From Apricaphanius iberus (taxonomy: Eukaryota; Chordata; Actinopteri; Cyprinodontiformes; Aphaniidae): DNA of 64,000 nt. Position 1 is the first letter of the stretch. Each line of letters opens with the position of its first letter. A program made the translations under genes and the position numbers. The notes below the pieces were generated by a model. The model was not told the DNA's origin. It saw only the letters and a list, made by a program, of their open reading frames with translations, and did not search any database. The stretch spans positions 1,922,001 through 1,986,000 of the forward strand of contig JAPXFQ010002889.1 in NCBI GenBank assembly GCA_028564705.1, given 5' to 3'. Below are positions 22,650 to 34,689 of this stretch, piece after piece.

Positions 22650-25115
22650 AGGATTGTCAGGAACTAGATGATTTGAGAGGGTGGTGATTGGGGCAGACTT
22701 TAACAGACATGTTGGTAAAGAGAACAGAGGCGATGAGGAAGTGATGGGCAGGTTTGGTATCCAGTATAGGAATGAAGGAGGACAGGGGTAGACTTTGCCA
22801 AAGGATGAAAATGGCTGTTGTAAATACTTTCTTCCAAAAGAGGCAGGAACATGGGGTGACTTATAAGAGTGGAGGTAGGAGCACTCAGGTGGACTACATC
22901 TTATGTAGATATTGTGATCTAAAGGAGATTAGTGACTGCAAAGTAGTGGTGGGAGAGAGTGTAGATAGACAGCATAGGAGGATGGTCTGCAGGATGAAAC
23001 TAATGGTGAGGAAGGTGAAGAGAACAAAGACAGAGCAGAGGACCAAGTGGTGGAAACTGAAAAAAAGAACAGTGCTGTCAGGTTTTCAGGGAGAAGTTGA
23101 GACAGGCTCTTGGTGGCCAGGAGGTGCTCCCTGATGGCTGGAGAGCTACAGCTAATGTGATTAGGGAGACAAATAGTGGGTACTATATGTGTCATCTGGA
23201 AGGATGAAGGTGGATAAGGAGACATGATGGTGGAACGATGAAGTCTGGGAACACATACAGAGAAAGAAGTTATCTAAGAAGAAGTGGGACACTCAGAGGA
23301 CTGAGGAGAGCAGACAGGAGTACAGGGAGATGCAGCGCATGGTGATGGTAGAGGTGGCAAAGACCAAACGAAGGGCATATGATGACCTTGCTATGCGGGA
23401 TAGTAAGGAGGGTGATAATGATTTGTATATTTTGGTGAGGCAGAGAGGCAGAGATGGAAAAGATAAGCAACAGTTAAGGGTGATCAAGGATGGGGATGTA
23501 AATGTACTGACAGATGCCAAGAGTGTGGTGGGAAGATGGTAAGAATCGATTGAAGAGCTGATGAATGAGGAAAATGAGAGATGAGAGATGTATAGTAGAA
23601 GAGGTGTATTTTGTGGATCACAATGTAGCTGAAATGAGTAAGGATTAAGTGAGGAAAGCTTTGAAGAGGATGAAGACAGGAAAGGCAGTTGGACTTGATG
23701 ACATACCTGTGGAGGTATGGAAGTGTCTAGAATTAGTGGCAGTAGAGTTTTTGACTAGGTTCTTTAATAAGACCTTGTAAACTGAGAAGATGCCCAAGGA
23801 ATGGAGGAAACGATTTTTAGTGCCGATCTTTCAGAACAAGGGAGATGTATAGAACTGTGGCAGCTACAGAGGAATAAAGTTAATGAGTCATAGAATGAAC
23901 CTGTGGGAAAGAATGGTGGAAGCTAGACTTCGGTCAGACGTGAGCATTTGTGAGCAGCACTACGGTTTAATTCCAAAAAAAGAGTACTATTGATGAAATT
24001 TTTTTGCTTTAAGAATGCTGATGGAGAAGTACAGAGAGGGTCAGAGGGAGCTGCGTTGTGTCTTTGTAGATTTAGAGAAAGTAAATGACAGGGTGCCAAG
24101 AGAAGAGCTGTAGTTTTGCATGTGGCAGTCTGGGGTGGCAGAGAAGTAGGCTATGTTAGAGTGGTGCAGGGGATGTATGAGAGCTGTGAGACAGCAGTGA
24201 GGTGTGCTGAAGGAATGACAAGAGGAGTTCAAGGTGGAGGTGGTACTTCATCTGATCCCCTTCTTGTTTGATTTGGTGATGGACAGGCTGACAGATGAGG
24301 TTAGACAGGAGTCTCGATGGACTATAATGTTTACAGATGACATTGTGGTCTGCAGTTAGAGGACTGTGGAGGTGGAGGAAAAGCTAGAGAGATTGAGGTA
24401 TGCATTGGAAAAGAGAGGAATGAAGATTAGTCACAGCAAGACAGAATACATGTGTGTAAATGAGAAAGACACGAGTAGAATGGTGAAGTTACAGGGAGTG
24501 GAAGTGAAGAAAGTAGAAGACTTTAAGTACTAAGGGTCAACAGTCCAAAGCAATGGAGAGTATGGAAAAGAGGTGAAGAAGCATGTGTAACTTGGTTTGA
24601 ATGGATGGAGAAAAGTGTCAGGTGTGATGTGTGATAAAAGGGTTTCAGCACGAATGAAGGGAAAGGTGTGCAAGGCAGTAGTGAGACTAGCAATGCTGTG
24701 CGGTCTAGAGACAGTACCAATGAGGAAAAGAAGGGAAGCAGAACTGGAGTTTGCAGAACTCAAGATGTTGAGATTCTCTTTGGGATTGACAAGGGTGGAT
24801 AGGATCAGGAATGAGTACATCAGAGGGACAGCTTGTGTTAGATCTTTTGGGGATAAAGTCATGGAGGCAAGACTGATATGGTTTGGACATGTTCTGAGGA
24901 GAGACAGCAATTATATTGGTAGAAGGATGCTGAGGATGGAGGCACCAAGCAGGAGGTAGAGAGGAAGTCCAAAAATTAGATTTATGGATGTGGTGAAAGA
25001 GGACATGAAGTTAGTTTGTGTGAGGGCAGAGGATGCAGAGGGTAAGACTAAATGGAGACAGAGGATTTCCTGTGGCGACTCCTGAAGGGAAAAGCCGAAA
25101 GAGAAAGAAGAGGTG
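22650..25115 (+). pseudogene. Decayed RTE-type LINE (endonuclease and reverse transcriptase)
   Basis: The plus strand encodes, in broken frames, the back half of an AP-type endonuclease: a DFNRHVGKE-like motif near 22695, then QVDYIL near 22890 and ESVDRQHRRMV near 22955. A reverse transcriptase follows. Its conserved stretch GKAVGLDDIP is near 23680, SYRGIKL near 23865, and the catalytic box FTDDIVVC (usually FADD) near 24330. The C-terminal region at 24597-24959 includes MLCGLETVPM and LIWFGHVLRRD, and a Lys/Arg-rich end follows. Stops and frameshifts are frequent, and the 5' end (start of the endonuclease) is missing, as usual for truncated LINEs. The 3' end is a purine tail (gaaagagaaagaagagg). 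This is a fish RTE-clade element; the subfamily is not resolved. Confidence 0.8.
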
Positions 25116-26513
25116 TGGCTCACAACACAGCTGGGATCTCTGTTCTACAAAGCTCGTTGCTTATGGAATCTCTATGTTCAAGAGATCATAATATTTGATT
25201 TCTTAGTGTGAAGATTGTGGATTGTTAATCTCAGCTAGGAGGATGGCATGCACTCAGCACCTACACAGAAAAAAAAATTGTGTTGATGCGACAAGCATAA
25301 CCATTGCTCCCAATTCATCTGATGGTTGATTTATACCAGTGTGCGACTTCCTGCTGTTACACATCTCCTTTACACTGCTTGCACCTATATATGCACAAAC
25401 CACCACAAAGAACCACCAGGACCTCACCAAAAAACGTTTGTCTACTCTCAAAAACATTCAGGAAAGCTCTATTACACATTTTGTTGCACCCCAGAAGGAC
25501 AATACATATTTTCTCCTAATTTTTAATGTTGTGGTACAATCATTTATGTGTGAATAAAGCTCAACTGAAGTTAGTAAATAACAGTATTTTTAAGTTTAAA
25601 AAAAACCTTCAAAACTTAGTTCAGACATCAACAGTCTGTATCTAGGATTTCCCATTTAAGCCATTGGTTTCAGACAGTCACATGCGAAAGCCTGTAATGA
25701 TTATAAAACTCTTGTTGATTGCCTCAAATACAATTAAGTTATACCATGGCGATTGTTTTATGAGCAGCAATAAAAAAACGTGACACTTTTATTGATTTAG
25801 TGGGAGAATTACGCTTGTATCTTCCATGGTCAGTAAGAGGTCAGCCACAGAGTAATGCCCTGTGGGGTTTGAGAGATTCATTGTATTCAAGGTCAGGGGT
25901 ACTTCCAACACAACCGAAGGTGTCTCTTCCAGTTTGTTAAATGGTGGCTTCACATCTGGCAGAATAAAAACGTCACCATTTATCCAAAAAGCTTGGATTT
26001 AAATGGTAGCAATACCACACACACAGAAACACATTTTTTGCATGTCTAAACAAACTGAACAATTGAATGCATCTGAAAAACACAGTTATATGTTTCTCAA
26101 ACTGGGATGATAGGCACATTTACACTGTTTAGTCTGGGTTTAGAAAATTAAAGCTTTTAAAGCAGGTGCTGCTGAATGCATGTTTGTTTTCGAATGAATT
26201 GGTGAATCTGTTCCATAGCTATATCTTGTAGTAAACTTTAACAAAGCATTGGGACACGTGTGAAAAGGGAGAAGTAAATGCAGTTTTAAAGCCATTTTTA
26301 TGTAACTGTCTTTGACTTCCTTGAATAATGTCAAGAACTATGAGAAATTTCCTGTGGTCTAGGAGTACCTTTAGAGTGGTTTTCATGAATGAGAGCAGTC
26401 CCCCTGAGAGCCATTAAATGACTGTGCCATAGATGACTGAAGGTAATTTGGGACAGGGAGACCATGAGGCCAGATAGTGTCAACTGGAAAGATGATGCCA
26501 TATTTTATATATA
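25116..26513. other. Non-coding stretch, no gene seen
   Basis: AT-rich sequence with overlapping short open frames at 25254-25557 that have no splice or family support. Confidence 0.45.
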
Positions 26514-27639
26514 CAATGCTCAGCATAAATGAGTACACCCCACTGCATTTGTCAGAAAACCTTTAGTTTCCTTTCAGAATCAATATTTTCTATGAGAAAT
26601 TATACTAAAAATACTCCCACAAATGTGGGCCATTGATTAAAAACAAGATTTGTTCATTTGCACACACAAAAAAATTATTTTCCTAACAAATTCATTCAAA
26701 CCCATGTTGCTAAACCCCTAACCTTAACCCTAAACCCCCTTTATAGTCTTCGGAGAAAAGCCACACTTAAGATTACAAAACTCTAATTAACACGGATTCA
26801 ACCACAGTCAAAATATTGTAGCAAAAGTGATCCAAAAATTTAATAAAGATGGAAGTGCAAACATCTTGAAGAGACATCCACCCGTCCGCGGAAGTTAACA
26901 TCTCGACAGGAGCGTCTTTTGATGAGAAGGGTTAGAGAAAATCGGCATGCAAGTTCACTGCAGTTAGCTAGAGCAGTAGAAAGCCAAACTAGAGAGATCA
27001 TTTCCCTTTACAACATACGACGCACACTGCAGAGCAATGGCATGCATGGGAATCGTCCATGAACGAAGCCTCTACTAGGGCCCATGCTGAAAAAGATGAA
27101 GACTACTAGGACTCTATACTCTGGATCGATGAGACAAAGATCACTGTTTTTTGAACTAATGGTTTAAAAAACTGTATGGCATGGTAAAGGTGAGGATCTC
27201 AAAGAAAATGCATGGTGCCTACAGTGAAACATGGTGGTGGCAGTGTCCTTATGTGGGGCTGCATAAGTGCTGCTGGTGTTGGGGAGCTGCATTTCTTTGA
27301 TGGTATCATGAACTCAACAATGTACTGCTCTATACAAAAGGAGAGTATGCTGCCATCACTCCGTGGTCGTTCTTGGTCGTCATGCACTTTTCCAACAAGA
27401 CAATGATCCAAAACACACATCTAAAGCTACTGTTGAATTTCTGAAGAGGAACAGGGTGAAGGTGATTGAATTGCCAATTATATCTCCTGATCTGAACCCA
27501 ATCGAACACCTGTGAAACCTAATTGTTTATGACATTCTGAAGGAAATTATATACACCTTAAAACACTTTACCGCTGAATAAGAGGTTTATTACAAATAAC
27601 CCAATCTGAGAAGTTGAGTGAGAATTTTTGCTTTCACTG
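26514..27639 (+). mobile_element. Tc1-type transposon relic, third family
   Basis: It begins after TA (26512-26513) with CAATGCTCAGCATAAATGAG, a known style of Tc1 terminal repeat. The right end is placed at a CACTG|TA (27640-27641), but the inverse of the left repeat is not visible there, so the right terminal repeat is lost or replaced. At 1126 bp it is shorter than a full element. Confidence 0.65.
26790..27545 (+). pseudogene. Tc1 transposase relic with catalytic motifs
   Basis: Fragments in order: a degenerate DNA-binding part (26790-27060), LWIDETKITVF with the first Asp near 27118-27150, then HGGGSVLMWGCIS in an open frame from 27212, [11 protein letters not shown] near 27395 with the second Asp, and [10 protein letters not shown] near 27485 with the final Glu, followed at once by TGA where Trp is expected. 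All three catalytic acids can be read, but frameshifts separate them. Not functional. Confidence 0.75.
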
Positions 27640-28010
27640 TACTAGACTTTAGTTCAAAGAAACTGTTCCTGTTCCTAAGATGGAAAAAGCTGTATTCCTG
27701 TGAGGAGTGTGAATCAGTGACAGCACACCGCCCCCTCAGGGGAGAGACGTGAGATAAGGTTGTGAAGCGGCAGCGAATAATAAAAAGAAGACAGAATGTT
27801 CTTTCAGGTCTGCATTCAGACCTGTGGCCTACAAATATAATGGAACAAAGCTGGAAGAAGACCCTGACCTCTACCTGTAGGTGGTAGAGTCTATTCCTGG
27901 CATGCTCTCCTCTCCATTAATCAAAAGGCATCAGAACATGTTAGCTTCATGTTTGAATGAGCAACCTTGTCACACTAGTATATATAGACCACAGGGGCAA
28001 TCTTAATCCA

Positions 28011-28011
28011 C

Positions 28012-28055
<44 letters not shown>

Positions 28056-28096
28056 CCTACCTACCTACCTACCTTCCTACCTACCTACCTACCTAC

Positions 28097-28141
<45 letters not shown>

Positions 28142-28142
28142 A
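28011..28142 (+). repeat. Compound (CTAT)n-(CTAC)n-(CTAT)n microsatellite
   Basis: About 130 bases of tetranucleotide units: CTAT, then a CTAC block interrupted once by CTTC, then CTAT again. It reads through as a 'YLSIYLPTYLP' frame that is not a protein. Confidence 0.95.
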
Positions 28143-28671
28143 TGAAACTATCACGTAGCAGCCACGGTACTTTACGCAGATGTTAAATAAGATGTACTTT
28201 TGATTTGAGAAAATATTGCACTTATCTTTATAAATAATCTATAGAGTTTGAAATAATATGAGTCACAATAAAATAACAGCTCCTCCTTTCAAAGTTTTCC
28301 AAACATTATTAGGAAACATGTGACCTTTTTCAAACAAACTTTGTAGAGAGAAAAAAGACATCCCCACTGATCACTCCAATTCATAAATAATGATTGAATC
28401 TAATGGTATATCTCATAAATGTGAGTCTACAGCATGCACATTCTGTCAACTGCATTACATTTCAAAGTAAATACTAATAGATCCATTTATTCTGGGCAAA
28501 ACAGTCTAAACTAACATCTAGCGCACTACTGTCATTACAAACTGTAACACTTCAACAGAACATGATTAAAAAAAAATCTCGGCTCGATGATCATCTACAA
28601 TTTGCTGGGATTCCTTAAACAGAAAATGTTGAACTGATTGGAATGTATGTATGATTGAAATTAAATCACTT

Positions 28672-28742
28672 TTCTTCTAAAGTACTTTGAGATGACATCT
28701 GTTGTGAATTGGTGCTATATAAAAAAACTGAATTGAATTTAT
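28672..28742 (+). mobile_element. 3' tail of an L2-like LINE or its SINE
   Basis: Contains 'ctttgagatgacatctgttg', 'tgaattggtgctatataaa' and a closing 'ctgaattgaattt', the characteristic 3' tail of a fish retroposon family. The same tail occurs inverted at 56572-56640. Confidence 0.55.
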
Positions 28743-29739
28743 CTAAATTGATTATACAAAGCTTTAACTCTTGGAAGCATCAAATTAAAATCCATACCAC
28801 ACATATATATTAAAAATAAAGCCAGAAATACTGTTGGTGTGTGTGTCTGTGTGAGAGCATGAGGAGCAATTCAATTTTGGGGACTTTAGGGTAACTTTAC
28901 CAGAACTTCATGGTATGTGTGCATCTCCACTACACCAGGCAGGACAAACAGGGCCGTTTCAGGAACTAATGGCATACCACTCTGGGGGTATTTACTCGGA
29001 AATGGCCCATTAGGCGTGAGCTTTGGTTAAGTCACGTTGATTGACTGTAATTCGCCAGACAATCGGCTTTGTAAAGTAAGAGCTGTTGGTGAAGAAAATA
29101 ATAACAACCTAACAAACAGAACTGCTTCTTCTATGTCTATCTCTTGTTAACTCTGCTGCTGTGGGCAAATTTTGGCACTGGTAGGTGGTGCTGCTCACTG
29201 CCAAGAGAATAATAATATGTGCACATCTTAACATCTTCTTAAAGGGACAATTTTGTATGGAGAGGACTGCCGAGAGGAGCCAGCCAACAGATTAATGATG
29301 AGGAGAACTCCGGTAAGATAACAGTGAAGTTCGGATTATGGAAACACGTCTACAATTACCAATACATTGTAATGGGTCTCACACTCACAGATGCTCAGAA
29401 AACCTAGTTTCTTCTGGATTAACATTACATTAAACAGAATTAATTCCAATGCTGCCTTGCCAAAAAGGTGATCTACAAAGAAATGTGGTTAAATACATGC
29501 TGAATTGCATATTTCCTTCAGTTTTTTGTACAATGTCTCAGTTTCAATCAGTGGAAGGAATCTCCCCATTCTGCAATCAGACTACAATCAGCAACCTTAT
29601 AGTCCTTGGGTCTCACTATAAAAGGTTGCTCAGAGGCCTGTAGAGACACAGCAGCTCAAAAGCTAAAACTTCCATCCGAAAAACCAACAGAGCATCTTAA
29701 ATAATCCAGACGTATTACATGGTCAGCTAAATTTTCTTA
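28743..29739. other. Non-coding stretch, no gene seen
   Basis: AT-rich sequence. A short motif 'ggccgtttcaggaac' near 28955 resembles part of the block near 38800 (see findings), but no element boundary is visible. Confidence 0.4.
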
Positions 29740-30797
29740 TACCGGATAAAATTGAATAATTTGAATATTGTGCGAATTTATTTCAGCAATTCAACTTAAA
29801 AGGTGAAATGAATATATGACAGACTCATTACATGTAAACAGAGATATTTCAAGCCTTTGTTTCTTTTCATATTGATGATTATGGTTTACAGTAGGCAGTG
29901 GCGGATTCAGCAGTTTGGGGGCCCAAGGCAGACAAAGACATGGGGCCCTCAGCAGCTGATGTTTAGAAGCTTTTTTCAATTGAAAGTTAGAAAAATTTCC
30001 TATAATAAACTTTTCACTGGTCCAGTCTTTAGACGACCATAATGTCCAGAATTTAGATATCTGGAACAGCATCTGAATGAAAAAAACACATTTAACTGTT
30101 TTAAATATGTACTTTCCACATATAATAATATCAATTTCTGTAAAAGTATGGGCCAGGGAGCAATGTTTGTGAAAAGGCAAGGAAAATGTATTTATATATC
30201 ACACTTTCAGCCAAATCAGGTGTGATGTTGAGCAGACCACTCAAGCTGTTTCAAATGGGCTGCAAGTAGTGGCAGCTGGTGAAAAAAAATGGTTGAGCTG
30301 ATATACAAATTGATTGACCTTCCAAGTATTAGCATTCAAGTGAACGTTGGGAAAATTACTACAATAACTTAACATTCTCAATGCAGCAAATAATGAAAAG
30401 CTAAAATAACTAAAAGGGAAATACAGTAACTTGCAGAATGTTCACCATTTAATTGGTAACTCTGCAGAGACTGCAACATGGCATGTTAATGTATAATTGC
30501 ACAGAGGTCTGAACAAACAGGCTAAATACTATCAAAACTTAACTTTGACAATGAACTAATTGCAAAGTGCAGAGGCCTTCCTTACAAGAAGAACTAAATC
30601 ACACTTGTATAGAGTTAAATAATCATAGCTACGGACATAAAATTAAGAAATTTAGAAGGACTTGAGAATGTTCTTCTGGAACCACAAACAATCCTCCTGA
30701 ATTTATCTGACAATCAGGCACTCAGCCAAAAGTGTTGCAGAGCATCAAAAGGAGTGGACTGAGGTTGAAGTTCGTACATCAAGAGCCACTACACATG
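29740..30797 (+). mobile_element. Broken Tc1 relic (same family as 45298-48680), interrupted
   Basis: 29745-29890 matches the left terminal repeat of the 45.3-kb element ('atttcagcaattcaacttaa', 'aggtgaaatgaatatatga'). 30729-30797 matches its transposase region near 47550-47637 ('aaaaggagtggactgaggtt', 'catcaagagccac'). Between them, at about 29895, an unrelated element begins 'cagtggcggattcagcag', which looks like the end of another DNA transposon. The interior of the original transposon is missing. Confidence 0.6.
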
Positions 30798-30800
30798 AGC

Positions 30801-31078
30801 CATGAGCTTTTCAGTAATGCTGTTTTTGTGGTTATATATCTACTTTTGTGTGTTGTGGTTGTGTAGTTCTGAGTCTGTACTGTTTGGTTTGGTCATTCTT
30901 TTTCCCTCTCTCTGCAGTCCTGCAGGTGTGGAGGCGGACTGGGATATTTTCTTGTGTTTTCTCTGTTTCCCCTTCTCTCTTGTGTCTTCAACTCACTGGC
31001 TCCCTCTTAACTTTTTTCCTACATCTATTCATCTTCTCCATGTCCATTATATCAGAAAAAAAGGCCCAAAGAAATTTC
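30801..31078 (+). repeat. Unclassified dispersed repeat, copy 1
   Basis: Aligns by eye over most of its length with 35031-35347. Shared phrases are 'catgagcttttca', 'ccctctctctgc', 'gtcctgcag', 'tcttcaactcactc' and 'gaaaaaaaggcccaaa' (copy 2: 'gaaaaaaagacccaca'). It is pyrimidine-rich. It abuts the Tc1 relic ending at 30797, so it probably inserted there or shares its boundary. I could not assign a family. Confidence 0.65.
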
Positions 31079-33435
31079 TAATGGTTTGAGTGGTTTTGGG
31101 TTTAATTCACAAATTTCTTAGTAATCCTCCTGAATCCTGCACTCTGTGCAGCTGCACCGCCCTCTCCTGGAAAACCACTGAGTGTTCACATAGTGACGTA
31201 AAATGCATTACTATGTGAACAAACTATGACACTGCTCGCACCACTGTTTTTGTAGTATTTTACTTTCTAAAATGTCTTGTGAAAAATGCCCGTTTGGCTG
31301 AAAGAATTACAGGATTTTTTCAACACTCCTAAAGAACAGCAAAATCGGCAGAAATTGGTGGAATTTCTCCTCTGAATCCTGTATCTAACCAGCTACAACA
31401 TGTTTTTGTGTGACCGTCAATTTACCGATGTCTACTTTCCGAACCTTGGCCAGAATCAAAGCGGACTGGCAGAGAGATTAACTCTTGCAACTGGATCAAT
31501 TCCAACAATAAAGACGCCTGATGAAGTGGCCAGAGCAGGAAGTAAACTCTAGCTGCATGCTATTGCTAATCTGTGTTAGCCATTTATGAAGCTGCTTATG
31601 TGTTTAGGCACAACACACCCGGGCCGCGCTACAAACAACAGCCTATGACTTATGAATTATCTATCCGATTCTCAATCTCATTATCAGAAGCAAGAACGTT
31701 TTAAAATACAAACTGAGGCAGGATTATAGTGAAACCGAACGTCTTTCTTCCGGGTCAAAAAATAACTCCAGGATATCAATTATATTTCAGGGCAAATTAA
31801 TATTAGATAATACCAACGATAACATTTCATCATATATCTGCCTATCACAGACGATGAAAGCTGTAAAATAGTATGATATAGGACCTTTTACCGATCTCCC
31901 ACATTTATGAGCTGCACATCATAGTATGTATAAACAACATAAAATAAATACAACTTGACAATGACAAGGTGCTTTCACTTAGATGGCATGTGAATGTCTG
32001 GCTAATTCTCATCACAACAGAGCACATGCTCATCCACATACAAACAAACACACAATCAGAAACATCTATTTATATGTAAAGGTGGTTGACTTTTCACACC
32101 AATCCCGAGTTTACAACAAAGACAAATGAACAAAAGGGTTGGCAGACTCATGGTGAGAATTGGCTACAGTTTCCCATGAGCTTTTGTCTTTCCTCTGCTC
32201 TCTTTATTCCCACCGCACAATAACAGCCCAGCCCAGCCCAGCCCAGCCCAGCCCAGCCCAGGCCCCCCCTTCCCTACACCCGTTATAACCCGCCTCTCAC
32301 TTTTCTCTGTGGATGAAGACAAAAACTCTACTTCACACCTCTGCAGAGGTGTCTAATTCCAACTGTCCCTTATGGTCGCACATCCTCTTCCCAGAACAGA
32401 AAATTTTCCTTTTCACCAGCAGCCACCAGCAGCAATAATGTTATTTTTGGCATCAGACTCAACAAGCCCAGGCCTCCTCCATCACTTTCTTTCTTTTAAG
32501 CCCAAGTGAAAAAGCCTGCAGTCTATTTGCTGGAGGCAGCAGAGGTCTGGGGGCTGAGAATGGCATTGGAATGAAAACTGGACGGGCAGAACACAGGAAG
32601 ATTGTTTGGATGCAACCTCTCTGTGCACCTGTGCAATCAATAAGAACAAACACTTGATGAGCTACACGTGTACAGACTCTGTCAGCATCTGTGGTGGTCT
32701 CCCGAGGTTCTCCGCAATTGATTTGGCAAGCTGGCAAGAGGTCAGAAGCAATAAGTGTGGTAAGATCCCAAACATTGATGAAAACATTCATATTGTATCC
32801 TTTTCCTTTGTCTAAGCTGGGCACTTTTTCGACATACAAAATAATACAAAATAAGCCAACTCTCATTGTAACAAATGCACTTATTGCTAATACATGTGCT
32901 TTCCAAAACATAGCAATTCACTCTCAACTAACCTAAAACAGTTTGTGTTGGTAGATGTATTATGTAAATTGTTTGACTATCTAGTTCAGCTTTAATATAA
33001 AATGATCATTAATGAAAATGCCAACTGTGACACAAAAAAGTGTGAATTTTTGAGTAATTGAAAACGTTTCTGAGGTCAAATTTGTGTTTCATCGTAATAT
33101 TGAAACTAGGTCAATTAGGTTGATGTATAAGCATTTCTATTGATATACATTTTCTATGCCAGAAATGATGTTACTTATTTCACTAACACATACCCTATTA
33201 ATCAAGACTAGTCTACCTAATCAAAATCAGAAAGGGTTTATGGCCAAATGTTGAGCAGATTTAGGTACATTAGGAAATTGCTGCTGTACTTTGTGCAAAC
33301 ATACAATAGGAAAAAGACTGCTAAGCATACAATAAATAAAAATAAAATGCGATAACCAGATTGATACATGAGTACAGGTGATGATCAGTGCAAAAAACAA
33401 AAACAAAAAACAGGTGCGGAGAACACAACAAAGGG
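31079..33435. other. Non-coding stretch, no gene accepted
   Basis: AT-rich sequence with a pentanucleotide repeat (listed separately). A 150-codon minus-strand frame at 32459-32911 and an overlapping plus-strand frame lack splice or domain support. Confidence 0.4.
32226..32262 (+). repeat. (GCCCA)n pentanucleotide repeat
   Basis: About seven tandem GCCCA units followed by a C-rich run, in otherwise AT-rich DNA. Confidence 0.9.
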
Positions 33436-33687
33436 TCATGGTTTGAGACAGAGCATGTGTATGTGCTTCCTGAAGTCCCTGACACTATATGTTTCAGTCT
33501 CCATCCTGCAGGAAGACTCATCCCTGTCCGAGAGGAGTTTGTTAACGGTGGTGTCATCTGCAAATGTAATTAGCTTGACAGACTGGTGGTCGGTCGTGCA
33601 GCAGAATGTGTACATGAAGAAGAGCAGAGGATAAAGAAAACAGCCATGAGGGGATTCTGTCAAAATGAAAACACTATCACTAAACAA
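33436..33687 (-). pseudogene. L2/Rex1-like reverse transcriptase fragment
   Basis: The minus-strand frame contains SPHGCFLYPLLFFMYT and, about 15 residues on, KLITFADDTTV. FADD is the catalytic box of a non-LTR reverse transcriptase, and this arrangement (GC-L-PLLF ... FADDTTV) is typical of L2/Rex1-type fish LINEs. Only the palm region survives. Confidence 0.7.
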
Positions 33688-34236
33688 ATATAATCACCTA
33701 ATGCAAAGCACACCATCACAATGAAATAAGGTTTTAAAATTTTCACATACCAGGACATGACTTTAAAAAGTTTTCTTGTTCTCATCACAAATAAATAAAA
33801 TAAACATCACATGGCAAATTTTAAAAATACTTTTTTTTTTTAATCCAGTTAAGGACATTAAGCCAGAGAACCAACTAATGTGTGAAAAACCCGGTCTGCT
33901 CAATTAATCATTAGTTTAGCACATCTACATGGTTATGCAAACATTGTGAATAAGTATCTTGAACAAAGCATTACTCTGCCCACACATAGTTGAGTATAAA
34001 ATCATACATATGAACTGTCAAGAAGGTGCTCTGAAATTATCTAACGAGGAAGCATTAATTAAGTTTCACATTTTAAAACCTAAGTGTTAATTTTAATGGC
34101 ATCCATACAGAAATGCATGAGTTTAAAATCCTTAATGGATAGACATAAAATAGCAGTGACACAATTTGGATGATGATCATCCGTTCTAGAGGAACCAAAC
34201 AAAGAAAGGTACCATTACATAAAAAACATCTCAAAA
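33688..34236. other. Non-coding stretch, nothing recognised
   Basis: AT-rich sequence between the LINE fragment and the MITE. No feature seen. Confidence 0.5.
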
Positions 34237-34554
34237 GCCTAGTTTATACTTCTTTGTCAGCAAGCTATCACAGACACACACAGGTATCAACAGAGACATT
34301 TTCCTTCAGCCCTATGTTTCTTTCAAAATGGCAGTGCTACTGACAAATTTTAAAAAAGAAAGAAAAAAATAAATAATTACATAGGTGGTATGCTGACCAA
34401 TCACAGGCTTGCGCTCTCTGTTATTTCAACAGACATTTAAAAAAATTGGCATGTCTCTGTCGCCCACTGCAGGTCTGCAGCAGACCTCTTGCGTGAACAG
34501 AGCCTTGTGCTGTGTGTCTCCATACCCCTGCTGGGGGAGAAGTATAAACTAGGC
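34237..34554. mobile_element. MITE with perfect 17-bp terminal inverted repeats (318 bp)
   Basis: GCCTAGTTTATACTTCT at 34237-34253 is exactly inverted at 34538-34554. The flanking bases are AAA on both sides (34234-34236 and 34555-34557), which may be a 3-bp target duplication. No coding capacity. A relative with near-identical left end is at 3163. The superfamily is uncertain; a 3-bp duplication would suit PIF/Harbinger. Confidence 0.8.
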
Positions 34555-34689
34555 AAATCTCATCACAGGGTGAGGTTTACAGATGGCTATTTTAACATAG
34601 CTCTCTTAAGATCACCCCACAACCCCTTAGGTTAAGGTCATTGCAATACCATTATTTTTTACTTATTGAGTCATTCTACTGTAGAATGG

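Noticed and set aside
28011..28142. Regular spacing suggesting a CRISPR-like array
   Set aside because: It is a tetranucleotide microsatellite with no spacers, in a vertebrate genome.
29791..30180. 129-codon minus-strand frame
   Set aside because: It lies across a Tc1 terminal repeat and another element's end, so it is not a gene.
32459..32911. 150-codon minus-strand frame
   Set aside because: No splice pair fits it, no domain is visible, and an overlapping plus-strand frame is equally open.
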